Shown piece after piece: positions 37,505-46,388 of a stretch of DNA of 64,000 nt. Position 1 is the stretch's first letter. The number at the start of each line of letters is the position of its first letter. This stretch comes from Oceanospirillum sediminis (GTDB taxonomy: Bacteria > Pseudomonadota > Gammaproteobacteria > Pseudomonadales > Halomonadaceae), in NCBI RefSeq assembly GCF_014164585.1, contig NZ_JACJFM010000015.1, positions 1-64,000 of the forward strand, given 5' to 3'. A program made the translations under genes and the position numbers. The notes beneath the pieces were generated by a model. That model saw nothing but the letters and a program-made list of their open reading frames with translations, made no database searches and was not told where the DNA came from.

Positions 37505-37612
37505 AGCGCCCTCCTTAACTTATTTTCAAAGGCCACTAACGTCCACTTAGTAAACCTTACAGATATATAAGTGCTGTTCTACCTATCAGTATATATCCTT
37601 ATTGCCCGAAAA

Positions 37613-38317
37613 CTACCATTTCAGTGTTTCTCTTACAAAAGGTATCGTTAACTTACGCTTTGCCATTAAAGAAGCGTGATCCAGTTGCTCCAGCATACCG
37701 AACAGCTCTCTTAACGTTCGAGGACCACGATGCAGAATATAACGAGCCACATCATCAGCCAGCTCTAACCCTCTTTCACGCGCCCTTAACTTCAGAGCTT
37801 CATTTTTTTGCTCATCAGACAGCTTCTGCAAGGAGAGCGTCACCCCCCATGCCAGCCGGGAAGATAAATCCGGCAGCTTAATACCCAACTGAGCAGGAGG
37901 TACATCTGCCGAAATAATAAGGCAACGTCCAGAATCCCGTAATCGATTAAAAAGATGGAAAACAGCCGTTTCCCATTTAGAACGCCCGGCAATCAGATGC
38001 AGATCATCAATACAAACCAGATCCAGATTTTCCAGCCCTTCCAGCAAATCCGGAGAAAGAAGTGCCAGTTCATCAAGAGGCAAATAAACAGAACTCAGAT
38101 TTTTCTCATCTGCCAGGTGACAGGCCGCCTGCAAGAGATGACTTTTGCCGGAGTCCTCACTACCATAAATATACTGAAATACCTCTCCCTGACCAGAAAG
38201 CTGCGCATGGATCGCCTGAAGCAGCCAATCGTTATCGCCCGGGAAAAAGTTCGCAAAGGTCGCATCATCCCGAAGGCCTATGCTCAGTGAGAGTTGTGAT
38301 GATTGGAAATCAGCCAT
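37613..38317 (-). CDS. hda: Hda, DnaA-inactivating AAA protein
   Basis: Regulator of replication initiation: with the DNA-bound beta clamp it stimulates ATP hydrolysis on DnaA. The 234-aa protein carries a clamp-binding segment QLSLSIGL at 8-15, Walker A YGSEDSGKSHLL (51-62), Walker B LVCIDDLHLIAG near 100 and a lid ending in the sensor 2 region GPRTLRELFGMLEQLD. The length matches E. coli Hda (233). It is likely transcribed alone; the ribosome site is modest. Confidence 0.95.
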   Translation of the reverse strand: MADFQSSQLSLSIGLRDDATFANFFPGDNDWLLQAIHAQLSGQGEVFQYIYGSEDSGKSHLLQAACHLADEKNLSSVYLPLDELALLSPDLLEGLENLDLVCIDDLHLIAGRSKWETAVFHLFNRLRDSGRCLIISADVPPAQLGIKLPDLSSRLAWGVTLSLQKLSDEQKNEALKLRARERGLELADDVARYILHRGPRTLRELFGMLEQLDHASLMAKRKLTIPFVRETLKW

Positions 38318-38515
38318 ATTTCAATGACTTACCTTAAAGAGCAATAATAAATACAGAATACATCCTTATGGATGCAAAGAAAACCTGTCTGTTACTCACA
38401 CATTTCTATACACCCGAACCAATCATAATTGCCGGGCATTAAAAAAAAAAGATATTTCTATATCCGTACCAGCACTATAAAGAACTGCATAACCATTATC
38501 GTCTTTTACAGGTAG
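38318..38515. other. Region upstream of hda
   Basis: About 200 bp between hda and the microprotein ORF, presumably the hda promoter, with an A10 tract at 38441-38450. No gene seen. Confidence 0.5.
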
Positions 38516-38626
38516 CTAATAGAGATCAACCATTGCAACCAAACGATAAATCAACGCCAGTGTTGCTACACCCCAGACAACTTTAATCAATACAGGCAAT
38601 ATCTGTTTTCGATCATTCTGCTCCAT
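38516..38626 (-). CDS. Predicted 36-residue membrane microprotein
   Basis: A short ORF reading MEQNDRKQ, then a hydrophobic stretch (about residues 9-33, ILPVLIKVVWGVATLALIYR onward), ending VDLY. It would span the membrane once with the charged N-terminus in the cytoplasm. TGGAG lies 7 bases before the ATG, good for such a small frame. It follows the sensor kinase on the same strand by about 220 bp and precedes hda. I do not recognise the family; small single-helix proteins of this type often modulate larger membrane proteins. Confidence 0.6.
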   Translation of the reverse strand: MEQNDRKQILPVLIKVVWGVATLALIYRLVAMVDLY

Positions 38627-38849
38627 TTAAATACTCCAGGCATCCTTAATTCATTATCTGCTACCGAAATTGGCACTCTGACATCAGACATCCCTGATAT
38701 TCTAAGTGATAGCCAGTCAGCAGATAACCAGGAGTAACCCTGAGTCTTGCCGTAAAACTCCTGATAAAATAGCGCAGCAATGCCAACCAGGAAAAATAAA
38801 GATACAAAACAGCAACTCTTAACAACAAACCAAAAAACAAAAAGACACA

Positions 38850-40553
38850 TCAGGGCAAAATCATCAACCTGGGAAGGCATAAAGCAAAGCAGCTACCGGA
38901 ACCATCAATACCGGTGCCGCAGTAGTCAATACTCGCCCCATAAGACTGCATCATTTTTCGAGTAACAAATAAGGTCAACCCAACACCTTTAATGTCAGGT
39001 AATAAATCAAAATGCAGCCTGCTGAAAGGCTGAAACAACTTTAGACCCTCTTCTTTTGGAATCCCCAGACCTTTATCCAGTACTCTGATTTCAATTTCGG
39101 TCTCCATTACCTCAATCATCACTCTGACATGATATTCCTCAGACGTTCTGTATTTCCTTGTGTTATCAATAAGCCCTGCAAATGCTTCAATCAGCACATC
39201 AGCAGGTATTGCCAGTTCAACTGAATCAGGTAGTTCAGCATATTCAAATAATGCTTCACCCTGTTCAGACGACCAGTCAGAGCACTCATCCAGAACAGGC
39301 AGCAAGGTTTGTTTCAGGTCGCAAGAATGATACTGAGAAAGCTTATGTTTCTGATCCGAATCAGACAAGTTCAGAACCTGATCCACAATGCTCAACAATC
39401 GTTTGCCCGCAACATCAATTTCTGTCAGACAATCCAGCATTTCAGGATCATCCAGTTCCATTTGCATCAACTGCGTAAAGCCCGATATAGCATTCAGAGG
39501 CGTCCTCATTTCATGGCTCATACGCGCAGTAAAACGGTCTTTTTCTTCATTTGCTCTCTGTTCACTCAGAAGAGCCCTGTGTAACGCTTCAGTCCGACTC
39601 CTGACGGTCTCTTCAAGAGCGGCCTTATGCTTTTCAAGCAAACGTTCAGCCTCTTTTCTGGCAGATATTTCCTGATCCAGAACAAACGCTGTCTGACGTA
39701 CCCTGATGACATACCAGATAAAACAGGAACCTGAAATAACAACAAAAGCCAGAATCCAGGGGCGTATTTCTCTGTATACATCCTCAAGACGATAAGCGGG
39801 ATACCATGACAACATGGCAACCAGCTCATTATTCAGACCCATTAGCGGGTAATGGGCTTCAATAGCCCAACGCTCCGGGTCCTCACGATGCTGATGCTCG
39901 TCATAGCGATTGATCACCTCCAGCCTGATACCTTCAATATGCTTTAACATTGATAAGTTCTGCAAAAAAACCTCATCTACAACTCTGAGCAGAACCAAGG
40001 CAATCCGGCCATCTCTTTCTGGCGCCAGCGTCTCATCCTCAGGTGTCAGCAAACTGCCATGAAAAGAGTACACCTTATCCTTAATACGTATAAAAGCCGA
40101 TTCAGAGAGAGGAGGTATGGATTGCCAATTATTATGTAGCTGACTCCAGATATCTGCTGCTAAAAAAGCATGTTCAATATCACTTTCAATCAGATGTTCT
40201 TCTGTCAGCCATGACCATTCAATACCACGCTCAGAAACCAGCAAACTCCCCGCCAGACCAAAAGAGTCATTCAGATATTGTCCGATATTACTATCAGACC
40301 ATTGCTGATCTCTGGTGTGATAAAACTTAATAGTTTCATCCCAGAATGCATTATCCCTGACAAGAAAATTCAGGGACTTCTGCATTTCAGACAGGGCACC
40401 TTCCATCGTCTGCTCTGAAAGATGGGCCACCATTTCTGTCTGACGTACCCGGCTCTGATAGAGACTCCAGGCCAGCAAAACCACAGCAATCAGCATAATC
40501 ACGACCACTGGATAAGCCATATTAAGGAAACGTTTACTGGTTTCTGAACGCAT
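38850..40553 (-). CDS. Membrane sensor histidine kinase (CHASE4-like)
   Basis: A 567-aa kinase with an N-terminal helix (about 11-29), a periplasmic region (about 32-265) resembling CHASE4 (LNFLVRDNAFWDETIKFY), a second helix (about 268-285), a coiled coil, HisKA with phospho-His347 in RMSHEMRTPLNAISGF, and an HATPase_c domain with N box LIDNTRKY, G1 DKGLGIP and G2 IKGVGLTLF. No receiver is attached and no response regulator is adjacent. Its ATG shares a base with the acpH stop (TAATG), so it is the last large gene of the DUF1285-helicase-acpH operon, an odd company for a sensor. Confidence 0.9.
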   Translation of the reverse strand: MRSETSKRFLNMAYPVVVIMLIAVVLLAWSLYQSRVRQTEMVAHLSEQTMEGALSEMQKSLNFLVRDNAFWDETIKFYHTRDQQWSDSNIGQYLNDSFGLAGSLLVSERGIEWSWLTEEHLIESDIEHAFLAADIWSQLHNNWQSIPPLSESAFIRIKDKVYSFHGSLLTPEDETLAPERDGRIALVLLRVVDEVFLQNLSMLKHIEGIRLEVINRYDEHQHREDPERWAIEAHYPLMGLNNELVAMLSWYPAYRLEDVYREIRPWILAFVVISGSCFIWYVIRVRQTAFVLDQEISARKEAERLLEKHKAALEETVRSRTEALHRALLSEQRANEEKDRFTARMSHEMRTPLNAISGFTQLMQMELDDPEMLDCLTEIDVAGKRLLSIVDQVLNLSDSDQKHKLSQYHSCDLKQTLLPVLDECSDWSSEQGEALFEYAELPDSVELAIPADVLIEAFAGLIDNTRKYRTSEEYHVRVMIEVMETEIEIRVLDKGLGIPKEEGLKLFQPFSRLHFDLLPDIKGVGLTLFVTRKMMQSYGASIDYCGTGIDGSGSCFALCLPRLMILP

Positions 40554-41161
40554 TAATCCTGCCTGTAAAATGGGATCTGTTGGAGCCTGTCCATCACGAC
40601 AGGGAAGTAACCTGAAAGCTCAGCATCCAGGCGTGCTATTTCACTCACAGATTCTGCCAGTTTATTATCAAATCTCAGTCTGGCGGAAAGTCCGGAAAGC
40701 GCCTGCTCAATCCCCATCAGTATCGCATAAGACTCCAGCCAGTTATGTCGCACCATATGATGCACCATCTTTCTCATTGGGACAGGCTGCAGATCAGAAT
40801 AATCCTGCAACAGCTCGTATTGTGCTTCGGCAAACCCTGCCAGAGTTATACCGGAGTACTTATGCCACTGCCTGGCCAGTATATGATCCCATGCCATATC
40901 CAGCACAATACCCGCATAGCGCCGGTACTCAGTTCTGAATGCCTGTTTCAGCATCTTCGTTTCTGCCATATGATCAACAACAGAATCAATCTGGCGATGA
41001 TAAAGAACCCCGGCTCTCAGCTCACTTTGTTCGTTATCCGATAGCTCTGCCCACAGATCATCCGGTAGTCCTCTGCCTTTAATATGATCAGCCATCAGAT
41101 TGCCCAGACGAAACAAAACACTCTGCTGTCTCGCCAGCCAGGCGTGAGCAAGGTAGTTCAT
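40553..41161 (-). CDS. acpH: ACP phosphodiesterase
   Basis: Removes the 4'-phosphopantetheine arm from holo-acyl carrier protein. The 202-aa protein starts MNYLAHAWLA and has LGNLMADHIKGRGL, the GVLYHRQIDSVVDHM His/Asp cluster and YAGIVLDMAWDHILARQW, all markers of AcpH (YajB), an HD-like metal-dependent fold. E. coli AcpH is 193 aa. Its start is one base after the helicase stop, and its stop overlaps the kinase start. The target, AcpP, is encoded elsewhere in this window (54866-55099). Confidence 0.93.
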   Translation of the reverse strand: MNYLAHAWLARQQSVLFRLGNLMADHIKGRGLPDDLWAELSDNEQSELRAGVLYHRQIDSVVDHMAETKMLKQAFRTEYRRYAGIVLDMAWDHILARQWHKYSGITLAGFAEAQYELLQDYSDLQPVPMRKMVHHMVRHNWLESYAILMGIEQALSGLSARLRFDNKLAESVSEIARLDAELSGYFPVVMDRLQQIPFYRQD

Positions 41162-41162
41162 A

Positions 41163-43454
41163 CTAATTCAGCCAATCCAGTGGAGCTCTGTCAGCAAGCA
41201 ATACCTTTTTATCTCCATTCTTAAACTCTACAGTAATCCTGTTACTTTGCTCAGCGGATATCTCCAACAAAACACCTTCTCCAAAGGCCTTATGCACCAG
41301 CTGATCACCAATACGGTATGGTACTTCAGCAACTCCAGTTCCCGGCTTCCGATAAGATGTTCGTACAGCAACAGGATTAGCTATGGCAGTCACATCAATA
41401 GCAGAGTTAAAAAACGTCAGATACTGCTGTATCAACTCAGGCCGTTCAACCTGAACAGAATGTCCTGTTCTTTCTGGCTTGACTCCTTCTACAGAGGATT
41501 GGGCCGCATGTTCTTTATATAGAAGATCAGCCACACTATAACTAGCCTGAAGCTGCATCTCCCCCAGAAAACGGGAGCGTTTCTTTTTAGAATCATCATT
41601 TAATCCGTTATCCGTCAGCAGCAATAACTGCTTTTTTGCCCTGGTTAACGCGACATAAAATAAGCGACGTTCACTCTCCTCATCTTTAAGGCTGAAATCT
41701 GCCAGATTCTGGTAACAAGGGAAATGCCCCTCAGCCAACCCCGCCAGCACCACACGATCCCACTCAAGCCCTTTCGCACCATGAACCGTGCTGATAGTGA
41801 CACCACGTCTGTTTACCAGGCTACCCCCAGACTGCTGCTGCTCATCAATCATGGCCAGAAATTGACTGATGTTACAACGCTGTTGCCGTATATAAGCAGC
41901 CAATGCCTGCAGTGTTTTTTTCTTTTCCTCAGACTGCTCTCTCGTAGCTGCAGCCTTATCTATCATCTCCCATGCATCCGTTTCTTTCAGTATATCGATG
42001 ACCAGAGGCCCTGCAGGCTGGTCGGGTGATAACCTCGAAAGATGAAGAATAAAATTCAGCCTTTTCTTCAGACGTTTTTTACCATACGGCTTCAGATTCA
42101 GACGATCACAGATAGCATCCGGATCAATTCCCTGCTGCTGAACATAAGATACGACATTCTGCTGCTCTCTGTTAGAAAGAAATAAAGGAGGGAAACTCAG
42201 ACAGGGTACCAGCCAGTCTGATGATACAGGCTGGTTCACCGGCTGACATACCAGCCTGAAATAAGTCAGAAACTGATTAATCATCGGCTGATTAAACACA
42301 AACTGGCTCTGCTGCATCAACCTGAAGGGGATACCCTCCCTCAGAAAATGAAGCTGCACAGGTACACTCAATGACCAGCTTCGGACCAGAACAGCAGAAA
42401 CCTCAGCAGACTGAAAATCATCAGATTGGCTAAAGCAAGCTGTCAGATCACCAATATCCTTCAGTACCCGGATATCAGTAGGCGCATGAGTATCTACGGA
42501 TAAACAAAGCTGGTTATCCCGCTGACGGTTATGACTGATGACATGGTTAGCACACAGAGACAATGCATGGCCATAACGGAAAGAATAATTCAGTGAATAA
42601 GACTGACAGGGGCTGAATTCAGCACTGAACTGACTCAGCATAAATTCGGGCCTGGCACCGCGCCATTCATAGATACACTGATCAACATCTCCAACAACCA
42701 TAACAGAAGCCCTGGAACCACTCAGCAGTGTCAACAGGTATTGCTGAATCGGATTAATATCCTGATACTCATCAACGATGATATGATCCATATGATCTGA
42801 GATACGGGTTTTCAGCTCTGGCTGAGCAATGACAGCCATGACGGGGCGGTATATAAGATCAGAGAACGTCATAACGCCCTGAGCGGCCATAATCTCTTCC
42901 AGATGGCCAAAGGCATCAATAAAATAGATCTGATCATCAGGAAGGTTCAGTCGCTGAAACTGATCATCAGGACGAATCAGATCGGCCTTAACACGCTCAG
43001 TGAACTGCAAAAAAGCTTCCAGATAGTCTTTGTCCAGTGCTTTACGCTGCAATTGATCCGAGGCATCACTAAGAGATCGATGAATCGCTTCTCTGACCAG
43101 TTTTTCATACGGCCAGCCCTCCTGAATCAATTGTCTGCCAGGCAAAACACCCCAGCGCTGCAAACTCTGACACAGCTTATGGCCAATAGAATGAAAGGTC
43201 CGAACATCAGGCAGAGGATGCCCCCCCATACTGCTATCAGCAGCAGATAGCCGGAGCTTACGGGCAAAATCTTCGCGGGCAGCTTTGTTATACATTAAAA
43301 CCAGAATCCGTCGGGGATTCGCACCTTGCGCTAACAGATGCAGGACACGGTGAACCAGGGTCGTTGTTTTACCTGAGCCAGCGACCGCCATCACTCTGGC
43401 ATGACCAGTGCGATGCTGAATAACGTTCTCTTGTTGTTCTGTTAACTGTATCAC
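41163..43454 (-). CDS. UvrD/Rep-type superfamily 1 DNA helicase
   Basis: A 763-aa ATP-dependent helicase of the UvrD/Rep/PcrA class. Motif Ia/I VMAVAGSGKTTTLVHR lies at 23-38, motif II IVDEYQDINPIQQ near 225, motif III VGDVDQCIYEWRGARPE near 252, and later TISTVHGAKGLEWDRVVLAG and FYVALTRAKKQLLLLTDNG. The C-terminal 80 residues include a KOW/Tudor-like segment (VPYRIGDQLVHKAFGEGVLLEI), as at the PcrA/UvrD C-terminus. The 2A-2B region is shorter than in UvrD, so the paralogue is uncertain. GTG start at 43454 overlaps the DUF1285 stop (GTGA). Confidence 0.93.
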   Translation of the reverse strand: MIQLTEQQENVIQHRTGHARVMAVAGSGKTTTLVHRVLHLLAQGANPRRILVLMYNKAAREDFARKLRLSAADSSMGGHPLPDVRTFHSIGHKLCQSLQRWGVLPGRQLIQEGWPYEKLVREAIHRSLSDASDQLQRKALDKDYLEAFLQFTERVKADLIRPDDQFQRLNLPDDQIYFIDAFGHLEEIMAAQGVMTFSDLIYRPVMAVIAQPELKTRISDHMDHIIVDEYQDINPIQQYLLTLLSGSRASVMVVGDVDQCIYEWRGARPEFMLSQFSAEFSPCQSYSLNYSFRYGHALSLCANHVISHNRQRDNQLCLSVDTHAPTDIRVLKDIGDLTACFSQSDDFQSAEVSAVLVRSWSLSVPVQLHFLREGIPFRLMQQSQFVFNQPMINQFLTYFRLVCQPVNQPVSSDWLVPCLSFPPLFLSNREQQNVVSYVQQQGIDPDAICDRLNLKPYGKKRLKKRLNFILHLSRLSPDQPAGPLVIDILKETDAWEMIDKAAATREQSEEKKKTLQALAAYIRQQRCNISQFLAMIDEQQQSGGSLVNRRGVTISTVHGAKGLEWDRVVLAGLAEGHFPCYQNLADFSLKDEESERRLFYVALTRAKKQLLLLTDNGLNDDSKKKRSRFLGEMQLQASYSVADLLYKEHAAQSSVEGVKPERTGHSVQVERPELIQQYLTFFNSAIDVTAIANPVAVRTSYRKPGTGVAEVPYRIGDQLVHKAFGEGVLLEISAEQSNRITVEFKNGDKKVLLADRAPLDWLN

Positions 43455-44014
43455 TCTTCAGGCAGCTCACCCAGTGACCAGAACTGCCCTGCACTGAACA
43501 CCCCGAGATGCATGGTCCCATTCACCTCGTTCTCTACTGCGGCACTGACCAACTGATAAAATAAATTCCTGTGCAGACGCCCTTGCATCCCGCCACGAAC
43601 AGTCAGGTAGGGACGGGGCTCATCATTATCCCCATGAAGAACAATCAAAGGGTGCTCTGCATCCAGAGGTACCAGATCCCCCGTATTGGTCAGAAAAATA
43701 ATAGCTCCATCAGACTCTTCTGCAATTCGGGTAATAATAAAAGGGACATCCTCAACCTGAATACCAATCTTTTCTACAGGAGTAACCAGGTAATACTTAT
43801 CACCTTCTTTTCTCAGAATTGTCGAAAACATTCTGACAAGACTATCTCTGCCAATAGGAGACCCCATGTAATACCACTGACCATCCAGGGCAATATTCAT
43901 ATCAATATCACCACAAAATTCAGGGTTCCACTGCTCAACAGGTGGCAGGCCTGATTCTCCTGTATTCGCTTCTATCTGGTGTGCCAGACTCAAAGGTGAG
44001 AACTGATTATTCAT
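43451..44014 (-). CDS. DUF1285 protein
   Basis: A 187-aa protein of the DUF1285 family (function unknown), with PPVEQWNPEFCGDIDMNIALDGQWYYMGSPIGRDSLVRMFSTILRKE as the recognisable N-terminal part and DEPRPYLTVRGGMQGRLHRNLFYQLV near the C-terminus. No membrane helix or signal peptide. I start at ATG 44014 (MNNQFSPLS); an ATG two codons earlier and one at 44047 are alternatives. It is the first gene of an overlapping operon with a helicase, acpH and a kinase. Confidence 0.85.
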   Translation of the reverse strand: MNNQFSPLSLAHQIEANTGESGLPPVEQWNPEFCGDIDMNIALDGQWYYMGSPIGRDSLVRMFSTILRKEGDKYYLVTPVEKIGIQVEDVPFIITRIAEESDGAIIFLTNTGDLVPLDAEHPLIVLHGDNDEPRPYLTVRGGMQGRLHRNLFYQLVSAAVENEVNGTMHLGVFSAGQFWSLGELPEE

Positions 44015-44201
44015 TATCATGACCCGGAGAATAATATCCCTTTTCAATCACAAGGATATTAAGTAATAAGACACCCCCTGAACAAATGCGTCCTTTCTCA
44101 AAGTTGCCGAACTCTCCAGCCGTTAGCTATAGAGTATCGGAATACTTCAGTTCAGGTATATAAAGCAGATTTTATCTGATGAAAAAGGATATTGCAGGCA
44201 A

Positions 44202-44232
44202 AAAAAAAAGCAGCGTAACGCTGCTTTTTTAA
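44202..44232 (-). terminator. Terminator of the MvaT-like gene
   Basis: GCAGCG pairs with CGCTGC over TAA, extended by A/T pairing (A9 before, T6 after), so it can act on both strands; it lies about 25 bases after the MvaT-like stop. Confidence 0.9.
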
Positions 44233-44254
44233 TTCTGTACAGATCGTACCGGAA

Positions 44255-44608
44255 TTAACCGATTTTCCAGCTCTGTACACGCTCTTTACCATACTGTTCA
44301 ATCCAGTCCTGGTAATTCTTCTGACGGCCACCACGTACCTCAATCACTTCTCCGGTCTCAGGATTCTTGTACTTAGATGGAGTACGCTTACGGCGAGCTT
44401 TCTGCTCTGGCGCAGCCTCTGCACTTTCTGATTTAGCGAATAACTCCAGAAGATCAGCTTCTGTTTTACCAAACTTAGCCAGAACTTCATCAATAGCCGA
44501 TTTAAATTCTAACTCTTTTTTCAGGTCTTCACGCTCAGATAGTGCCGACAGCTCTTCCTGAAGCTGGCGAAGTAATTTTTCTTTCTGGCGGTATTCATTG
44601 ATTAACAT
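44255..44608 (-). CDS. MvaT/MvaU-like H-NS-family nucleoid protein
   Basis: A 117-aa xenogeneic silencer of the MvaT type. N-terminal MLINEYRQKEKLLRQLQEELSAL is the coiled-coil oligomerisation region (about 1-60), a linker rich in Ala/Glu follows, and the C-terminal DNA-binding part has KYKNPETGEVIEVRGGRQKNYQDWIEQYG, where the RGGR-type loop corresponds to the AT-hook-like pincer of MvaT. I chose ATG 44608 by similarity to MvaT (MSLINEYR). It is monocistronic, with a strong terminator. Such proteins bind AT-rich DNA and silence acquired genes. Confidence 0.92.
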   Translation of the reverse strand: MLINEYRQKEKLLRQLQEELSALSEREDLKKELEFKSAIDEVLAKFGKTEADLLELFAKSESAEAAPEQKARRKRTPSKYKNPETGEVIEVRGGRQKNYQDWIEQYGKERVQSWKIG

Positions 44609-44833
44609 ATTTCTCACTCATACGGCATGTGGGGAGGAAATTCGAATAGTACATACCTGAACAAAAGTATTCAGATATTCTTCAGCCTGTGGCAGCAGAA
44701 TATGACTGTTTTCAGAAAAAGCGTTTGTTCAGATGCTTAGTACCGGGTACAGGTTTACCATGAATACTAATACCAGATAACTTAAAATACAAGTTAGCTA
44801 AATGTAAATTCTATATCAATATTAGTAATAGAT

Positions 44834-45733
44834 TCAGATTTGTTTCAGGTTAATCAGTGAGCGATACCCCAACTGCTTCTCAGCCAACTCAATTTCAGAT
44901 AATAATCTGTTTTTATCTTTGCCTAAAGTTCCCTTTAAAGGCAACAGGTTTGAAACATGATCTGAGCGATAGATGGTTTTTCGCAAGTTCAGTTCTTTTA
45001 TAAATGAATGCATTTCATGTAATAGCTGAACACTATTTAATGGCTGAAATACAGTGCCAAACTCTTTTCGGAATCGCTGTGGCCCCTTATGAAAAGTCAG
45101 CACCAACGACGATAAGTATTCGGGTTGTATCTTATTAACCAGAGCCGCTGAATTAACTGCATGCTGCTCAGACATATCCACTCCACCCAGGCCATTGATA
45201 ATCATCACTGAGCTGGTTATTCCCGCCTGTTTAATTTTTTCCATTGCCTCAAAGATGGACAATGAACTTTCTCCTTTATTAATACGTTTTAATACTTCAT
45301 CATCGCCTGACTCAAAACCAACATAAAGCATTGATAAACCGAGATTTTTTAAATCCTCAAGCTCTTTGATAGTTTTATTTTTTATATTCCCGGGCAAACA
45401 GTAAGCAGAGACACGCTTCAGATCCGGAAAAGCATTATTTAATTCAAGCAGGATAGTCTTCAGCCTTCTGAAAGAAAGCACCATAGCATCACCATCCCCC
45501 AGGAAAACCCGGTTAACGTCCTGTAAAACCTGTCCTGATTTTGTTATCTCTTCAAGAATTTCATGCTCCTTACGCACATAAAATCTTTTCTGCTCATCAG
45601 TATACATTTCACAAAATGAGCATTTATTCCAGCTGCAACCATTGGTTACAGGTATAATTAAAGACCGGGCCTCACTAGGAGGCCGGTAAACAGGATCAAT
45701 ATACTGAATGGGGAAATCATCGTTATAAAACAT
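44834..45733 (-). CDS. Radical SAM protein with CX4CX2C cluster motif
   Basis: A 299-aa radical SAM enzyme. The iron-sulfur motif is CSWNKCSFC (about residues 33-41), a CX4CX2C spacing rather than the common CX3CX2C, seen in a group with TxGCSxNKCTFC. FLGDGDAM near 80 and LYVGFESGDDEVLKRINKG near 120 are SAM-binding strands, as in Elp3/HemN-like proteins. There is no TRAM or B12-binding domain; the substrate is unknown. ATG 45733 starts one base from the TetR stop, so it is coupled to that regulator. An upstream start at 45790 would overlap the TetR gene and is less likely. Confidence 0.88.
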   Translation of the reverse strand: MFYNDDFPIQYIDPVYRPPSEARSLIIPVTNGCSWNKCSFCEMYTDEQKRFYVRKEHEILEEITKSGQVLQDVNRVFLGDGDAMVLSFRRLKTILLELNNAFPDLKRVSAYCLPGNIKNKTIKELEDLKNLGLSMLYVGFESGDDEVLKRINKGESSLSIFEAMEKIKQAGITSSVMIINGLGGVDMSEQHAVNSAALVNKIQPEYLSSLVLTFHKGPQRFRKEFGTVFQPLNSVQLLHEMHSFIKELNLRKTIYRSDHVSNLLPLKGTLGKDKNRLLSEIELAEKQLGYRSLINLKQI

Positions 45734-45734
45734 A

Positions 45735-46388
45735 TCAGGGCTCTTCTCTGTTTCTCCCTCTCTGCCCTCTGTTGCCCATGCGCACACCAATTTCCATCAG
45801 GAATGTAAAGAACTCATCCTTGTCCTGAATAACCTCCTGAAAAAAACGTGACTGATACAGGGCTGCAGCGCCATGAACAAGCGCCCAGTGAGCACAATAA
45901 TGAAAATAGCTCGGAACATCTTCCAGCTTATTCTCATCAACCCTTGCTTTAATCAGGTCTGTCAGACTTTCCAGGTTGCGCGCTCTGAAACGATGCAGTT
46001 CTTCCAGCATTTCAGGCTCAGCAGCTGACTTCGTCAGCTTATCTTCCAGCCTGGAAAATAAAAGATACTTTCCGGGATCCTGCATTCTGAATTCAAAGTA
46101 GGCTCGTGACAGAGCTTCTTTATCTTCTGAAATTTTAGGTGACTGAAAAAGATCGGCCAGATCTTTTTCATAATCCAGCATTAATCTTAAATAAATTTCA
46201 GATTTACTTCTGAAATGCTTATATATTGTTCCTTTACCAATACCTACATGATCAGCAATCATTTCTACGGTGACTCTGTCTTCACCATGCTCAAGAAATA
46301 ATTCCAGAGCAGCATCAAGAATATTCATCTCTCTTTGACGAAACTCCTGAACTTTTCTGGCCTGCTTTTCTACTGCTGATAACGTCAT
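45735..46388 (-). CDS. TetR/AcrR-family regulator
   Basis: A 217-aa repressor-type protein with an N-terminal HTH (about 25-70: ILDAALELFLEHGEDRVTVEMIADHVGIGKGTIYKHFRSKSEIYLRLM) and a helical ligand domain. ATG 46388 (MTLSAVEKQ) has AGGT upstream and begins just before the family core; the frame runs open to 46484 but the extra 32 residues are not family-like. It is immediately upstream of the radical SAM gene in the same transcript, so it may repress the pair. A similar TetR gene follows tatD in pseudomonads; whether this is its counterpart is uncertain. Confidence 0.9.
   Translation of the reverse strand: MTLSAVEKQARKVQEFRQREMNILDAALELFLEHGEDRVTVEMIADHVGIGKGTIYKHFRSKSEIYLRLMLDYEKDLADLFQSPKISEDKEALSRAYFEFRMQDPGKYLLFSRLEDKLTKSAAEPEMLEELHRFRARNLESLTDLIKARVDENKLEDVPSYFHYCAHWALVHGAAALYQSRFFQEVIQDKDEFFTFLMEIGVRMGNRGQRGRNREEP

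Noticed and set aside
38587-38880. 97-aa ORF on the minus strand overlapping the end of the sensor kinase
   Set aside because: No ribosome site, it overlaps the kinase C-terminus in another frame and also overlaps the better supported 36-residue ORF; it looks like a chance hydrophobic frame.
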